Positions 5,091-6,761 of a DNA stretch of 6,761 bases are shown one piece after another (positions within the stretch are counted from its first letter, which is position 1; every line of letters begins with the position of its first letter). The stretch is from Rhodospirillales bacterium (lineage in GTDB: Bacteria > Pseudomonadota > Alphaproteobacteria > Rhodospirillales > JADHTD01), in NCBI GenBank assembly GCA_016776525.1, contig JADHTD010000150.1:1-6761 (forward strand). Direction: 5' to 3'. The translations under genes and the position numbers were made by a program. The notes under the pieces were generated by a model. The model saw only the letters and a list, made by a program, of their open reading frames with translations, did not search any database and was not told the origin of the DNA.

Positions 5091-6761
5091 ATGCATAGGG
5101 ATTCCGACCGCCATAAACTCTTCAACCGCCGCACGGCCCTGTTGGCCGGGGGCAAGATGCTGTTGCTGACCGGTCTTACCGGGCGCATGTATTACCTGCA
5201 GGTCCTGGAATCCGAACGCTATGCGACGCTGGCCGATGAAAACCGTATCAACCTGCGGCTGCTGCCACCGCCCCGCGGACGCATTGCCGACCGCTACGGC
5301 CGTCCGTTGGCCGTAAACCAACGCAATTACCAAGTTGTCCTGATCTCGGAGCAAACCAATGATGTTGAGGCCACCCTGGCCTCCTTGGGCGATATCATCC
5401 CCATCAGCAGTTTTGAGAAGCGGCGGATCCTGCGCGATATCAGGCGTAAACGCAGTTTCGTGCCGGTGACGCTTCGTGAAAACCTGAACTGGCAGGAGGT
5501 TTCCCAGATCGAGGTCAACACGCCGGACCTGCCGGGCGTTATGATCGATGTCGGTCAAAGCCGCTACTATCCCTTCGGTTCCGACCTGGCCCATGTCCTG
5601 GGTTATGTGGCGGCGGTTTCGGAAAAGGAAACGACCGGCGATCCCCTGCTCGAATTGCCCGGTTTCCGCATCGGCAAAGCCGGCGTTGAAAAAGTTTATG
5701 ACCTGGCCCTGCGCGGCACCGGCGGCAGCTCCCAAGTCGAAGTCAACGCCGTCGGCCGGGTTATCCGCGAACTTTCACGTCGGGAAGGCCAACCGGGCGC
5801 CGAGATCAACATGACCATCGACCTCGAACTGCAAAAGATGGTCAGCAACCGCCTGAAAGACGAAAGCGCCGCCGCCATTGTCATGGATGTCCATAACGGA
5901 GAGGTGCTGGCCCTGGTCTCGACGCCCAGTTTCGATCCCAATGCCTTTAACCGGGGATTGAGTCAGGACGAATGGAAGACGCTGATTTCCAACCCCAAGG
6001 CGCCGCTCACCAACAAGGCTATCGCCGGCCAGTATTCGCCGGGATCTACCTTCAAGATGGTGGTGGCCCTTGCCGCCCTGGAAGCCGGCTTGATTACGCC
6101 CGAGAGCAAGGTTTTCTGTCCGGGATCGATGAAACTGGGTAATGCCGAATTTCACTGCTGGAAACGGGGCGGCCATGGCAACCTCGAAGTGAGCGATGCC
6201 ATCACGCAGTCCTGCGATGTCTTTTTCTATGAGACCGCGCGGCGTTGCGGTATCGACCGCATTGGCGAGATGGCCCGCCGGATGGGCATGGGGAGCCCCC
6301 TTGACCTGGGCCTGCCCGGCGAGAAGCCCGGCCTGGTGCCGACCGACAAATGGAAACGCAAAGCCGTCGGGGTTCCCTGGCAGACCGGGGAAACCCTGAT
6401 TACCGGCATCGGCCAGGGATATCTCCTTTCCACGCCGCTGCAACTGGCTGTGATGACTGCGCGCTTGGTCAACGGCGGTTTTGCCGTCAAGCCCCGCCTG
6501 ACTTTTGCCGCGGCGGCGGTGGCAGAAACGCCGGATAAACCGGCCCCGGGCCGCGCCCCGCTTGGTTTGTCGCCGGCTCATGTCACCCTCGTTAAAGAGG
6601 CCATGGAAAAAGTGGTCAACAGCCCCTTCGGCACGGCTTACCGCTCCCGCATCAACGAACGCGGTTTTGAGATGGGCGGCAAAACCGGCACCGTTCAGGT
6701 TCGCCGCATCAGCAAGGCGGAACGCGAACAGGGCGTGCGCAAGAACAAGGATTTGCCGTGG
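5091..6761 (+). CDS. mrdA: Penicillin-binding protein 2 (elongation transpeptidase), 3' end missing
   Basis: PBP2 is the class B DD-transpeptidase that cross-links peptidoglycan during cell elongation, paired with the glycosyltransferase RodA and activated by MreC. The frame is open from ATG 5091 to the window edge (557 codons). A short cytoplasmic N-terminus precedes a membrane anchor (about residues 17-33). The PBP dimerisation/pedestal domain follows, with RGRIADRYGRPLA from residue 62 and RIGKAGVEKVYD near 193-204. The transpeptidase domain has all three catalytic motifs: STFK with nucleophile S319, SCD at 374-376 (the SxN/SxD motif; E. coli PBP2 has SAD) and KTGT at 531-534. About 60-100 C-terminal residues should lie beyond the window. 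The start is one base after the mreD stop with no strong Shine-Dalgarno sequence, implying coupling to mreD. rodA is the expected next gene. The SCD form identifies PBP2 rather than division-specific FtsI (SSN). Confidence 0.96.
   Translation, partial: MHRDSDRHKLFNRRTALLAGGKMLLLTGLTGRMYYLQVLESERYATLADENRINLRLLPPPRGRIADRYGRPLAVNQRNYQVVLISEQTNDVEATLASLGDIIPISSFEKRRILRDIRRKRSFVPVTLRENLNWQEVSQIEVNTPDLPGVMIDVGQSRYYPFGSDLAHVLGYVAAVSEKETTGDPLLELPGFRIGKAGVEKVYDLALRGTGGSSQVEVNAVGRVIRELSRREGQPGAEINMTIDLELQKMVSNRLKDESAAAIVMDVHNGEVLALVSTPSFDPNAFNRGLSQDEWKTLISNPKAPLTNKAIAGQYSPGSTFKMVVALAALEAGLITPESKVFCPGSMKLGNAEFHCWKRGGHGNLEVSDAITQSCDVFFYETARRCGIDRIGEMARRMGMGSPLDLGLPGEKPGLVPTDKWKRKAVGVPWQTGETLITGIGQGYLLSTPLQLAVMTARLVNGGFAVKPRLTFAAAAVAETPDKPAPGRAPLGLSPAHVTLVKEAMEKVVNSPFGTAYRSRINERGFEMGGKTGTVQVRRISKAEREQGVRKNKDLPW

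Noticed and set aside
6210..6218. SCD motif in PBP2 as a degenerate active site
   Set aside because: PBP2 proteins normally carry an SxD form here (SAD in E. coli), so SCD is within the family pattern.
5775..6581. 268-aa minus-strand open frame, plus similar long antisense frames opposite leuA, mreB and mreC
   Set aside because: All lie opposite conserved, motif-bearing genes. High-GC codon bias opens antisense frames by itself, and none shows a recognisable domain or a ribosome binding site.

Overview
This is an ordinary chromosomal segment of a GC-rich bacterium, most likely an alphaproteobacterium of the Rhodospirillales type. That placement is inferred from protein character (MreB and PBP2 N-termini, MreC/MreD sequence), from G/C-rich third codon positions, and from leuA sitting directly before the mre cluster. 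No rRNA or other taxonomic marker is present. All real genes lie on the + strand.

Layout: 1-430 is non-coding, with a very AT-rich block (28 G/C in 71-180) that changes abruptly to GC-rich DNA at about 181. A candidate promoter (TTGACA at 308-313) and a perfect 14-bp palindrome (339-352) follow. At 431-562 (or 476-562) is an unannotated short ORF whose end is packed with leucine codons, including four in a row. Its stop codon lies inside the 5' arm of a long RNA hairpin (556-626). This looks like a leucine-sensing leader of leuA (680-2236, 2-isopropylmalate synthase). A strong intrinsic terminator at 2263-2295 closes the leucine unit.

After a 279-bp spacer comes the cell-shape (elongasome) cluster: mreB (2516-3556), mreC (3693-4577), mreD (4574-5089) and mrdA/PBP2 (5091 to the window edge, incomplete). 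MreB filaments, the MreC/MreD membrane proteins and the PBP2 transpeptidase work together in lateral peptidoglycan synthesis. mreC, mreD and mrdA are tightly coupled (ATGA overlap, then a 1-nt gap). mreB is separated from them by 136 nt holding a plausible second promoter, an inverted repeat within its spacer, and RNA segments able to pair with the mreC ribosome binding site.

No mobile element, CRISPR array, tRNA, phage gene or new multi-gene system is visible. The observations most worth checking are regulatory: the leuA leader, whose decision mechanism is unclear because no U-tract follows the hairpin, and the mreB-mreC intergenic RNA.
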